IMG/VR virus record: IMGVR_UViG_3300010153_000163
Location: 1-20,365 of that record
DNA length: 20,365 nucleotides
Origin: a virus
Direction: 5' to 3' (one strand)
How positions within the stretch are numbered: the stretch's first letter is position 1; every line of letters starts with the position of its first letter. The translations under genes were made by a program, and so were the position numbers. Under the pieces are notes generated by a model. The model was not told the DNA's origin and searched no databases. It was given only the letters and a program-made list of their open reading frames with translations. Below are positions 8,093-14,533 of the stretch, piece by piece.

Positions 8093-8572
8093 TTAGTCCC
8101 CTTTGTTTGAGTTAGATGCTCCAAAATAGAATGAAATAACCGCACTTGCTAATCCTCCTAAATATCCAAGAACTAAATTTATTAGTGCTTCACTATTTTG
8201 TTCTGGTGGTTGTAAAGTTACTAAAAATATATATCCTAAAAATCCGCCTACAGTAGCAATACCCATAATTCTAGCTGTCCAATCTTTGCTAAATTTACCT
8301 CTAGCATCTTTTTTATCTTCAGCTTCTAACTTAAATACATCCACATCTAATTCTTTCATGCGAATTTCAAAATCTTTTTCTGCTTGTTTTAACTGTAATA
8401 GTTGTTCAGGACTAGCATTATTAATAGCAGATTCAATAGATTTTGCATCTGCTTTACAACCTAATGTTTCGCAAATAATTTTAGTAGCCATGCCTCCTAG
8501 TGGTCCGCCAACAGCAGAACCTAAACTTGGTGCTATTGATCCAACTACATTTTTTAACATTCCTTTTAGCAT
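8093..8572 (-). CDS. Holin-like membrane protein (159 aa)
   Basis: Probably makes the inner-membrane lesion through which the endolysin exits. The layout is a Gly/Ala-rich hydrophobic N-terminus (about 5-35), a highly charged helical middle (about 55-98) and two transmembrane segments near 101-120 and 130-151, ending 'SFYFGASNSNKGD'. This resembles the 3TM / gene-transfer-agent holin families, where 'KDWT.R' precedes the first helix and '.SFYFGSS' closes the protein (recognised from memory). AGGAG stands about 5 bases before the ATG. It sits one base upstream of the endolysin start, between it and the spanin candidates, which supports a lysis role. The fact that other phage membrane proteins share this layout keeps the call from being certain. 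Confidence 0.7.
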   Translation of the reverse strand: MLKGMLKNVVGSIAPSLGSAVGGPLGGMATKIICETLGCKADAKSIESAINNASPEQLLQLKQAEKDFEIRMKELDVDVFKLEAEDKKDARGKFSKDWTARIMGIATVGGFLGYIFLVTLQPPEQNSEALINLVLGYLGGLASAVISFYFGASNSNKGD

Positions 8573-8580
8573 AAGTTCTC

Positions 8581-8748
8581 CTAACTAAAATCTCCCATAC
8601 ATTCTGTCCATTCTTCTGTGTTTAAAACATCTTTACAAAGTTCATATTGACTACGCCATTGTGCAGGATCATAAGAATCATTCCATTCTTTTGTTTTCAT
8701 AGACATTGAACAGCTTGTGATAATAATAGTGCTTAATATATATTTCAT
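8581..8748 (-). CDS. Small lipoprotein (55 aa), candidate outer-membrane spanin
   Basis: A 55-residue open frame starts at the ATG that overlaps the upstream stop by one base (TAATG) and ends with TAG 8 bases before the holin-like gene. It begins MKYILSTIIITSC: one Lys, a short hydrophobic core and a lipobox ITS-Cys13, so it should be a lipoprotein cleaved before Cys13. Ser at position +2 is not the Asp that retains lipoproteins in the inner membrane, so outer-membrane sorting is expected. The mature part is 43 residues with several Trp, Tyr and Glu. Size, lipobox and its place directly after a membrane coiled-coil gene and before holin and endolysin fit a two-component o-spanin. No proline-rich stretch, which many o-spanins have, is present, so this remains a hypothesis. 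Confidence 0.62.
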   Translation of the reverse strand: MKYILSTIIITSCSMSMKTKEWNDSYDPAQWRSQYELCKDVLNTEEWTECMGDFS

Positions 8749-9095
8749 TAGCCGTTTAATGGATTATCATCTTTGTCTTCTAATTTACTTAAATCTTTTT
8801 CTAAACTTTGTAAATCAGCTTTAATAGTAGCTATGTCTGTTTTTATTTCTGTAATATCAGGAACTTGAATATTATCTATTTCTTTTTCTAAAAACTGAAC
8901 AGATGTTTCTATTGATGCAAAGCGTTCTTCTATAATTTTTTGGGCATCTTCAGTATCCGATATACCACCAACAGCAGATTCAAGATTTTCTAATCTATTA
9001 ACATACTCTGCTCCTTGATAACCAAAGCCAGCAAGAGTTCCTACTATGCCAACAAGTGCAATTAATTGTGTAGTTTTATTTTCAAACCAATCCAT
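8748..9095 (-). CDS. Membrane-anchored coiled-coil protein (115 aa), candidate inner-membrane spanin
   Basis: The start is placed at ATG 9093-9095 (MDWFENKTTQ), two bases after the upstream stop and with GGAG about 7 bases before it; the longer frame relies on a GTG inside the previous gene. One transmembrane helix (about 9-27, LIALVGIVGTLAGFGY) is followed by a long charged segment with heptad-like hydrophobic spacing (about 50-107), predicted as coiled coil. The C-terminal residues are polar. One N-terminal membrane anchor plus periplasmic coiled coil is the i-spanin plan, and the next gene is a small lipoprotein. Charges around the helix do not fix the topology clearly. A holin accessory or XhlA-like protein is the main alternative. 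Confidence 0.62.
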   Translation of the reverse strand: MDWFENKTTQLIALVGIVGTLAGFGYQGAEYVNRLENLESAVGGISDTEDAQKIIEERFASIETSVQFLEKEIDNIQVPDITEIKTDIATIKADLQSLEKDLSKLEDKDDNPLNG

Positions 9096-9097
9096 TA

Positions 9098-11335
9098 TTA
9101 TCTCCACATATTAGGTTGATTATTTATCATTTGATCTAATCCTTTTAAATTATCATTTACCAGTCCATAAAAAGCACCAGTATTATCGTCAAGTGTAGCA
9201 GAAGTGTATATATCAGAGCTACTGTACCAATCTTGAGCATCGGGAACTGTTACTTGTGTATAGTTATTAAAACTAGGTACATAACCAATAAGTGCAATTA
9301 ATTTAGACTCATCAGCATATTCGCCAGTTTCTTGTTGTTGTTGTTCTATTTCTTCTTGTTGTGCTTCAATGTTTGCAGCAATAATTTGATCAGCTATTTG
9401 ATCTGCTTCTGATGATGTCATTACACCTGACATGGCAGTATCTATTTCACCTTGCACACTTTGAACTTGTACATCTGCTATTGCTATAGATGTTGAATTA
9501 TCAAATGTTGGCAATGGTGTAATAGACATAGTAGCACCACCAACATTATCATTAGACATAGACAATACTTGATTGCTTTGTTGTGTAGCACTTGCAAATT
9601 GATCTGATGCACTAGGACTGCTAGAAGTGCTAATACCACCGCTAGATGCTATCGTGCTTCCTGTGGCTACATTATTACTAGAAGTATTATTAGATGAATT
9701 ATTTGTTTGAGAGCCACCAGAGACTTGTGAGTAGCTATTAGCTGCTGTTTGTACTCCTGCTCTAACTACATTAAGTGCTGTAACCATTAATTTATTTTTA
9801 CCTGTAGGTTTATCAGATTCTACTGCTGCAAATTCTTTTTCTACTTCTTCTAATAATTCTTCTCTATTTTCTTCTTCTCTTTCAGCTAACCTTTCTTCTT
9901 CCATTGCTACCTGCATTTCTTCTATTTCTTCAAAGACTTCTTCAACTGCTTCTTCTTCAAATATTTCTTCTATAAATTCTTCTTCAGGTTCATCTAAGTC
10001 TGCTAGTCTTTCCTCAAGACTTTCTTCAAAATGTTCGTTGGTTTCTTCTTCAAACCACTCATCAAGTTCTTCTATAGAATTAAACTCAATAAATGTGTTT
10101 GGTTCTAAATAATCTTCTACTAAAAATGTTTCTTGAAATACAAACTCATCTATTAATAATTCTTCTTCATGCGGTAAATCATTATGAGGTCTTAAAAAAT
10201 CTTCAAATGGTAGTGGTTCAGGATCAAAAAATATTATTAATTCATCTTCAAATGGTTCAATAAAAAAATCATCTTGTGTATTAAAATCATCAAAAGGTAT
10301 AAAAACATCTTCTTCAAATGTTTCTATTATTATAAATTGTTCTTCAAAATCATTATGATGAAAATCATCTTGGAATATACCAGTAGCAAATTGTTCTTGT
10401 TCATCTGCAAAACCATAATCAACATTACTATCATCAAAAAAAGCTACTGATTCTTCTTGCCTATAACCTGCACAAAAAGGTGCATACTGTGGGTCATCAT
10501 CACATTGTTGATCATCATATGCTTCCCAATAATTAGGACATGACTGACTATAAAGCTGAGTGATATTACATTGTTGTGTTAAGAAAGCATCAGCATAACC
10601 ACTACAACTGCTATCATTTAATGGATTGCTACAATCTATTCCATTGCCACCGCCTGAACCATATAATGATCCACCATTTTCAAGTGTTGTATTAATAGCT
10701 GTATTATTCCAATTAGTATTTACGCAAGTAGATGAATTGGTTGTTCCAGTATTACATTCATCATGGTAATAGTAGGTATATGAATTGGTTTTATTAGAAC
10801 CAATCTCACCAATCAGAACATCATGGTTAATAATATTTAATTCTCTGTAACGAATATCAAATGAATTATTGTTCCAAAGTATTACTTCAAAACTATTATC
10901 TGTATTACTACGATTGTATTCCCTAAGACGATACCATCCAAAAATCATTTTTGAACTATCACCCCATGATTTCATGCGTGAATTGTTATCTCTTATTAAG
11001 TCTGTCCAAAAAGGATATATGGTATAGGTATGCTGTCCATTAATAGGGTCAGGAGTATAGTCATTACAATAGCTACCACTATTACCAAAATGGAGACATC
11101 CATTCGTTGCCATTCTTGCTTGGCTAAATGTAGTGCCATAAAAAGTAAAATTAAAAGAAAGATCAATCGCAGGACTAATTCCATCATCAACTACCTCATA
11201 TGCTAACTCCCCTTGAAAATTATTTGCATTATCATGTAAATCAAATAAAGGTTGATTAGCTTCATATGTATATTGACCATATACATTTAAAGATAAAAAA
11301 CTAATTATTGTGTAGCATAAAATTCTTTTTTGCAT
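9098..11335 (-). CDS. Secreted protein with nidogen-like domain, Cys repeats and acidic region (745 aa)
   Basis: Residues 1-20 look like a Sec signal peptide (hydrophobic ITIISFLSLNVYG, cleavage probably after Gly20). Residues about 45-180 resemble a NIDO-type extracellular domain: 'FNFTFYGTTFSQARMATNGC', 'YTIYPFWTDLI', 'KMIFGWYRL', 'NSFEVILWNNNSFDIRYRE'. Residues 235-292 hold three Cys repeats of the form 'C...LYSQSCPNYW.AY..QQC'. Residues about 300-505 are extraordinarily rich in Asp, Glu and Phe, turning into a helical Glu-rich stretch. Residues 535-610 are Ser/Asn-rich. The C-terminus holds a Gln-rich helix (643-670) and a conserved-looking tail. The gene overlaps its upstream neighbour by 31 bases; the ATG at 11335 is required for the signal peptide. 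I recognise similar long proteins in marine phages, but their function is unknown. Export to the periplasm or cell surface is inferred. Confidence 0.68.
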   Translation of the reverse strand: MQKRILCYTIISFLSLNVYGQYTYEANQPLFDLHDNANNFQGELAYEVVDDGISPAIDLSFNFTFYGTTFSQARMATNGCLHFGNSGSYCNDYTPDPINGQHTYTIYPFWTDLIRDNNSRMKSWGDSSKMIFGWYRLREYNRSNTDNSFEVILWNNNSFDIRYRELNIINHDVLIGEIGSNKTNSYTYYYHDECNTGTTNSSTCVNTNWNNTAINTTLENGGSLYGSGGGNGIDCSNPLNDSSCSGYADAFLTQQCNITQLYSQSCPNYWEAYDDQQCDDDPQYAPFCAGYRQEESVAFFDDSNVDYGFADEQEQFATGIFQDDFHHNDFEEQFIIIETFEEDVFIPFDDFNTQDDFFIEPFEDELIIFFDPEPLPFEDFLRPHNDLPHEEELLIDEFVFQETFLVEDYLEPNTFIEFNSIEELDEWFEEETNEHFEESLEERLADLDEPEEEFIEEIFEEEAVEEVFEEIEEMQVAMEEERLAEREEENREELLEEVEKEFAAVESDKPTGKNKLMVTALNVVRAGVQTAANSYSQVSGGSQTNNSSNNTSSNNVATGSTIASSGGISTSSSPSASDQFASATQQSNQVLSMSNDNVGGATMSITPLPTFDNSTSIAIADVQVQSVQGEIDTAMSGVMTSSEADQIADQIIAANIEAQQEEIEQQQQETGEYADESKLIALIGYVPSFNNYTQVTVPDAQDWYSSSDIYTSATLDDNTGAFYGLVNDNLKGLDQMINNQPNMWR

Positions 11336-12435
11336 TGTTTATCAGTTTTAGTTTTTCTTGTATATGTTTTTTTAACCAACCCAACAACATCTTTATTAAT
11401 GCTTGCTCTCTTAGGATTAGCTTCTTTTGTACATTGTTTAATAAATTCTTTTTCTTGATTTTTTGCATCAGGTCTTTTTGATTTATTTTTATCCCATTCT
11501 GCTGATGCTTCTTTTCCAATCTTGCCTTGATATGGACAAGGCGTTCCTGCCATTTCCATAGCTAAAAATACTCTTTTATCTTGGCACAACAAAGCAACTG
11601 ATGCGACTTTCATGCCCATATCATAAAGATATTTAGATAGTTTTAACCTTTCACAATTTTGATCAACAATAGTTTTACCACCTGATAAACCAAATACTTG
11701 TCCTTGAAAAGCACCTGATACACCAGTAGTACATAAGTCTTGTGAATAAGACATTATAGATGGAGCAATAGCAGATGCAGGTGGTGCTTCTGATTTTATA
11801 TTTTGATTAATAGTTTGTTCTGATTTTGATTCGTTAATATTTCTATTTGTATTGTCTGATGTTGTATTGTTATTATTTTGATTAACATTATTCGTAGTAA
11901 CATTAGATTCTGATTCAGATTTATTAATATTTGTATTTGTATTTGTATTATTAGAAGTAGAATTATTTGTATTATTTACATTTTGATTTACTGTAGAATT
12001 TACAGTTGATGTTGATGTAGAAGTATTTACATTTGTATTCGTGTTATTAGATGTAGATGTAGCCGTAGAAGTATTTACATTTACATTATTATTCGTATTA
12101 ACATTTGTATTGTTGTTCGTATTTGTGGCTGTGCTTGTAGTCGTATTTGTATTTACATTCGTATTTGAATTTGTGTTTGTATTCGTTGCGGTTGATGTAT
12201 TAGTGTTAGTATTTGTATTTGTATTAGTATTTGTTGTAGTTGTAGTATTGACTGTATCAAGACTATTATTTTCACAATACTGTGTGCCATTAACACAAGC
12301 TGTACCTGATTGCTGACTAGACTGAGCATTTGCTTGTATAGAAAAACCTGCAACTAATGTTATGCAAAACATCAATGCTGCCCAAACAATTATATTATCG
12401 TGTTTTCTTTGATCGTCATCATTCATTGACCACAT
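11305..12435 (-). CDS. Secreted protein with long Thr/Asn tract and C-terminal Cys domain (376 aa)
   Basis: A polar N-terminus is followed by a hydrophobic core (NIIVWAALMFCITLVAGFSI) and AxA site (ANA, about residue 37), as in a Sec signal peptide. Cys47 and Cys54 follow, then a Thr/Asn/Ser tract (about 62-212) and a folded domain (about 215-376) with Cys at 235, 261, 284 and 300: 'SYSQDLCTTGVSGAFQG', 'DQNCERLKL', 'LCQDKRVFLAMEMAGTPCP'. This C-terminal domain recurs in marine phages as far as I recall, without known function. The end is Lys-rich. The ATG at 12435 has AGGAG about 5 bases upstream and overlaps the nuclease gene; ATG 12426 is the alternative. The tract could act as a flexible stalk holding the Cys domain away from a membrane or as a glycosylation-like linker; this is speculative. 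Confidence 0.66.
   Translation of the reverse strand: MWSMNDDDQRKHDNIIVWAALMFCITLVAGFSIQANAQSSQQSGTACVNGTQYCENNSLDTVNTTTTTNTNTNTNTNTNTSTATNTNTNSNTNVNTNTTTSTATNTNNNTNVNTNNNVNVNTSTATSTSNNTNTNVNTSTSTSTVNSTVNQNVNNTNNSTSNNTNTNTNINKSESESNVTTNNVNQNNNNTTSDNTNRNINESKSEQTINQNIKSEAPPASAIAPSIMSYSQDLCTTGVSGAFQGQVFGLSGGKTIVDQNCERLKLSKYLYDMGMKVASVALLCQDKRVFLAMEMAGTPCPYQGKIGKEASAEWDKNKSKRPDAKNQEKEFIKQCTKEANPKRASINKDVVGLVKKTYTRKTKTDKQCKKEFYATQ
11800..12252 (-). repeat. Low-complexity Thr/Asn/Ser coding tract
   Basis: About 150 codons of the 376-aa gene are almost only ACN, AAY and some AGT/GTT codons, seen on the plus strand as endless variations of 'atttgtatt' and 'attcgtatta'. Codon choice varies from unit to unit, so the repeat is kept at the amino-acid level rather than as an exact DNA copy. 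The antisense frame across it is an artefact made of hydrophobic Val/Phe/Leu repeats. Confidence 0.85.
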
Positions 12436-12841
12436 ACACTCCTAGTTTAATTAATTTTTTTCTATTGCTTAAATGTTCTGTTTCAACATCTTGTTTACTT
12501 TGACCATAATATTTAACTGCTAAATATCTTTTAACCATTAACTCGTTAATATTTATATCATCTACAATAACTTCTCCTAAAACACGACCATACTTTCCTT
12601 TAGAATCTTTTAACTTTGATCGTAAAATTACTTTAGTACCATCATTAATAGAGTCTTCTAAAAACTTTGAAGCTAATTTTCCTCTAGCTTTTTCATCTTT
12701 ATTTCTGGTTCTTGATTCAGGCGTATCAATTCCATAAAGGCGTACACGACACTTGTGAAGAATAGAAAAACCAAGATCAAGAATGACATCAATAGTATCG
12801 CCATCAACAACCCTAGTAACTGTACAACTATATTCATACAT
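12419..12841 (-). CDS. Staphylococcal-type (thermonuclease) nuclease, 140 aa
   Basis: Calcium-dependent hydrolysis of DNA or RNA, giving 3'-phosphates in the studied family. All key positions of staphylococcal nuclease can be matched with a shift of one: Arg34 (RVRLYG), Asp39 and Thr40 (GIDTPES), Glu42 (PES) and Arg86 (KYGR), equal to Arg35, Asp40, Thr41, Glu43 and Arg87. The opening 'VTRVVDGDTIDVILDLGF' is the typical first strands and metal loop. There is no signal peptide or membrane segment, so it should act in the cytoplasm or go into the virion. Its start overlaps the upstream stop by one base. Possible jobs are host-DNA degradation, nucleotide recycling or defence against competing DNA; the sequence does not decide. 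Confidence 0.9.
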   Translation of the reverse strand: MYEYSCTVTRVVDGDTIDVILDLGFSILHKCRVRLYGIDTPESRTRNKDEKARGKLASKFLEDSINDGTKVILRSKLKDSKGKYGRVLGEVIVDDININELMVKRYLAVKYYGQSKQDVETEHLSNRKKLIKLGVYVVNE

Positions 12842-13080
12842 TATCTTTTACCTTTATGTAAACCATGTTTAGCATGTTGTTTGCCTTTTCTAGTAGCTTC
12901 TCTTTTCTTTTTATTAGCTGCTGCTAATTTACGCCTACCCTTTGCAGTAGATTTTAATTTTTGTATTTGAGCTTTTGGTGCATACACCTCTCCTGTTTCA
13001 GAAGATTTTTTTCCACTAGGAGTAGTCCATTTTTGTTTTGTCCATTTTTTTAGACTTTTTTGTGATTTTTTTAATGCCAT
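12841..13080 (-). CDS. Small strongly basic phage protein (79 aa), DUF5872-like
   Basis: Almost 40% of the residues are Lys, Arg or His. The opening 'MALKKSQKSLKKWTKQKWTT' followed by 'PSGKKS' and 'ETGEVYAPKAQIQKLKS' matches a small family I recall as DUF5872, present in many phages and some large viruses. The second half is a Lys/Arg/Ala helix ending 'ATRKGKQHAKHGLHKGKR'. The charge implies binding to nucleic acid or to an acidic partner, but no fold or function is known to me. It overlaps its neighbours by one base on both sides (TAATG). Confidence 0.7.
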   Translation of the reverse strand: MALKKSQKSLKKWTKQKWTTPSGKKSSETGEVYAPKAQIQKLKSTAKGRRKLAAANKKKREATRKGKQHAKHGLHKGKR

Positions 13081-13754
13081 TAGTCTTCATATAAATTATT
13101 AAATGTTATGTCAGGGTCCATGTAACTTTCATGTTCTTCTGCTGAATGTAAATATTGTGAAGGTTTAAAGTCTGGTGGTCCCTCTCCTGTAACCCATAAA
13201 GCAGGGTTTGTAACTCTTACTCTATTATTTGGTAACGCTATAACATTACCTTTCCATTTACAATCTTCAGTTATGTACATTACATGAGATTGTTTATGTT
13301 GTGCTGGACAATCTGCTATTGGGTGATCTGTATAATCTACTGTAAATAAATATTTAGATTTATAAAACTCACCATCTATTTTTGCTATCCAAGGACTAGA
13401 GCTAGTCCTATCTAATATCATAGTTGCATGATGTCTTGATTCACAATCCCAAGGTTGAGCTAAATGATTTTCCATAGGCTCAGGAAATTGATTCATGCTT
13501 ATATCTGCTACAAGTGCTTGTATTGGCATCCTTGCCCACATAGCACCACCATGAATATTAGATATTTCTTCTTCGTATAAGTCTGCTTCACAACCTGTAA
13601 ATACAACTTGAAAAGATAATGATCTATCAGGAATAGTATTAACTGCTATTGCAATAGCATGTAAAAATTCACCATGATATTGTTCGTGATTATGAGTAAA
13701 TTCTTTTCTTACCCAACACTTGAAGTGAGGTATATTGTCTATAAGATAAGACAC
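13080..13754 (-). CDS. Conserved phage protein of unknown function (224 aa)
   Basis: The start is a GTG (13752-13754) that overlaps the upstream TAG by one base. The protein begins with 'MSYLIDNIPHFKCWVRKEFT' and contains many aromatic residues, His and Cys: 'ESRHHATMILDRTSSSPW', 'FTVDYTDHPIADCPAQHKQS', 'YITEDCKWKGNVIALPNNR'. There is no signal peptide or membrane helix. It has the feel of a compact globular domain with possible metal-binding His/Cys groups, but no family motif is recognised. I recall close relatives in marine phages next to the small basic genes, always without function. A virion assembly or DNA-linked role is conceivable given the flanking basic proteins and nuclease. Confidence 0.65.
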   Translation of the reverse strand: MSYLIDNIPHFKCWVRKEFTHNHEQYHGEFLHAIAIAVNTIPDRSLSFQVVFTGCEADLYEEEISNIHGGAMWARMPIQALVADISMNQFPEPMENHLAQPWDCESRHHATMILDRTSSSPWIAKIDGEFYKSKYLFTVDYTDHPIADCPAQHKQSHVMYITEDCKWKGNVIALPNNRVRVTNPALWVTGEGPPDFKPSQYLHSAEEHESYMDPDITFNNLYED

Positions 13755-14041
13755 TATTTATATCCGCCACCTTTTGCTTTGTATTGTTTAGCTAACATTT
13801 GAGCTTTACGAGCACTCCACTGACCGGGTTTGCCTCCTTTACCACCTGCTTTAATTTTATTAAATAATCTTTTACGCATTGATGGTTTGGTGTAATTACC
13901 TGCTTGATTAACTTTGCTTTTAGTTTTTCCACCTTTTTTTAATTTAATAGACTCTAAAGTTTTAGCTTGACCAGCATGAGCTTGACTTGCTTTTTTAAGT
14001 TTATCTGCAACTCTATTAATTGTTTTTTGTGCTCTACTCAT
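13754..14041 (-). CDS. Basic phage protein (95 aa), unknown function
   Basis: The start is set at ATG 14041 (MSRAQKTINR), which overlaps the stop of the upstream 59-aa gene as ATGA; the longer frame from 14098 just reads through that gene. The protein is Lys/Arg/Gly-rich with an N-terminal helix and a conserved-looking core 'NYTKPSMRKRLFNKIKAGGK' followed by 'GGKPGQWSARKAQMLAKQYK', a motif I recognise from many marine phage genomes. No membrane segment is present. The charge suggests contact with DNA or RNA. It may be a virion DNA-associated or packaging accessory protein, which is inference from composition only. Confidence 0.7.
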   Translation of the reverse strand: MSRAQKTINRVADKLKKASQAHAGQAKTLESIKLKKGGKTKSKVNQAGNYTKPSMRKRLFNKIKAGGKGGKPGQWSARKAQMLAKQYKAKGGGYK

Positions 14042-14217
14042 AATGTTTGACTTATGATTCCTATCATTGAACTTATTAATAAAACATAAAGACCCCAAAT
14101 CATATTTTCTAATCTAGCAAATCTTGCTTGACCTTGATCTAGTCTTTTCTCTATGTTTTCATAACGAATAGCACACTCTTTTTCATGGGCTGCTACTCTT
14201 TCAATAGCAGATGTCAT
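14038..14217 (-). CDS. XhlA-like small membrane coiled-coil protein (59 aa)
   Basis: Starts MTSAIERVAAHEKECAIRYE at an ATG that overlaps the upstream stop (ATGA), and ends in a TGA that overlaps the next start (ATGA). Residues 1-37 form a charged amphipathic helix; residues about 40-57 are a hydrophobic segment (MIWGLYVLLISSMIGIIS) near the C-terminus. A coiled coil followed by one C-terminal transmembrane helix is the plan of XhlA/haemolysin-XhlA family phage proteins, which take part in lysis in some phages. This one is several kilobases before the lysis cassette, so the role is uncertain. It was too short for usual gene calling but the double ATGA coupling argues strongly that it is real. 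Confidence 0.68.
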   Translation of the reverse strand: MTSAIERVAAHEKECAIRYENIEKRLDQGQARFARLENMIWGLYVLLISSMIGIISQTL

Positions 14218-14372
14218 TTCTTTTTCTTTTTAACTCTTACTGTTTTGTAAGCCTCATTAACATCTGGTGTTGATTTATCATCTGCTACATATTTGCCTTT
14301 ATTGTTTCTAGCACGAACTTGTTTTCTTTCAGTGCCTGTAACTGTATCGACAAGTTTTTTCCACCAACTCAT
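14214..14372 (-). CDS. Small charged phage protein (52 aa), unknown function
   Basis: The start is placed at ATG 14372 (MSWWKKLVDTVTG), which overlaps the stop of the 51-aa gene as ATGA; the frame beginning at 14408 would add 12 residues read across that gene. After a Trp-rich amphipathic N-terminus the protein is polar and basic, ending in a run of lysines (VRVKKKKK). No membrane helix. The Trp/Lys N-terminus could lie on a membrane surface. I recall small proteins beginning with Trp-Trp-Lys in similar phage clusters, with no known function. Confidence 0.58.
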   Translation of the reverse strand: MSWWKKLVDTVTGTERKQVRARNNKGKYVADDKSTPDVNEAYKTVRVKKKKK

Positions 14373-14524
14373 TTGTCTTTTGCTTTCCAAATGTTTAATG
14401 CACACCAATCAATAGCTTTATAAATATGTCTAAACCAATGATCATCTTTAGGTGTTGGTGTGATAGCTGCAATACCAGATGCTATTGCTACAATTACACA
14501 TATCCACATTAATAGTTCTATCAT
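14369..14524 (-). CDS. Small membrane protein (51 aa) with conserved-looking C-terminus
   Basis: ATG at 14524 has AGGAG about 6 bases upstream (cccttataGGAGtaatt-like context) and the stop overlaps the next gene as ATGA. One N-terminal membrane helix (residues 2-21, ELLMWICVIVAIASGIAAIT) is followed by 'PTPKDDHWFRHIYKAIDWCA' and 'LNIWKAKDK', a pattern I recognise from small proteins of many phages. Topology is likely N-out or N-in with a short cytoplasmic basic tail. The function is unknown; small one-helix proteins in this position may be pinholin-like, anti-holin or superinfection-exclusion factors, which the sequence cannot separate. Confidence 0.62.
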   Translation of the reverse strand: MIELLMWICVIVAIASGIAAITPTPKDDHWFRHIYKAIDWCALNIWKAKDK

Positions 14525-14533
14525 AAATTACTC

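Noticed and set aside
11301-11519. Alternative minus-strand frame of 72 codons, Lys-rich
   Set aside because: It lies inside the C-terminus of the 376-aa gene in another frame; composition is an effect of AAA/AAT-rich DNA, and the main frame has a convincing Cys-containing domain.
12041-12316. Plus-strand open frame of 91 codons rich in Val, Phe and Leu
   Set aside because: It is the antisense of the Thr/Asn tract; the hydrophobic repeats follow from the complementary codons, and no ribosome binding site or neighbour on the plus strand supports it.
13392-13409. Perfect inverted repeat AGGACTAG-ag-CTAGTCCT
   Set aside because: It lies inside the coding sequence of the 224-aa gene, encodes an ordinary peptide, has no T-run, and palindromes of this size are expected by chance in 20 kb.
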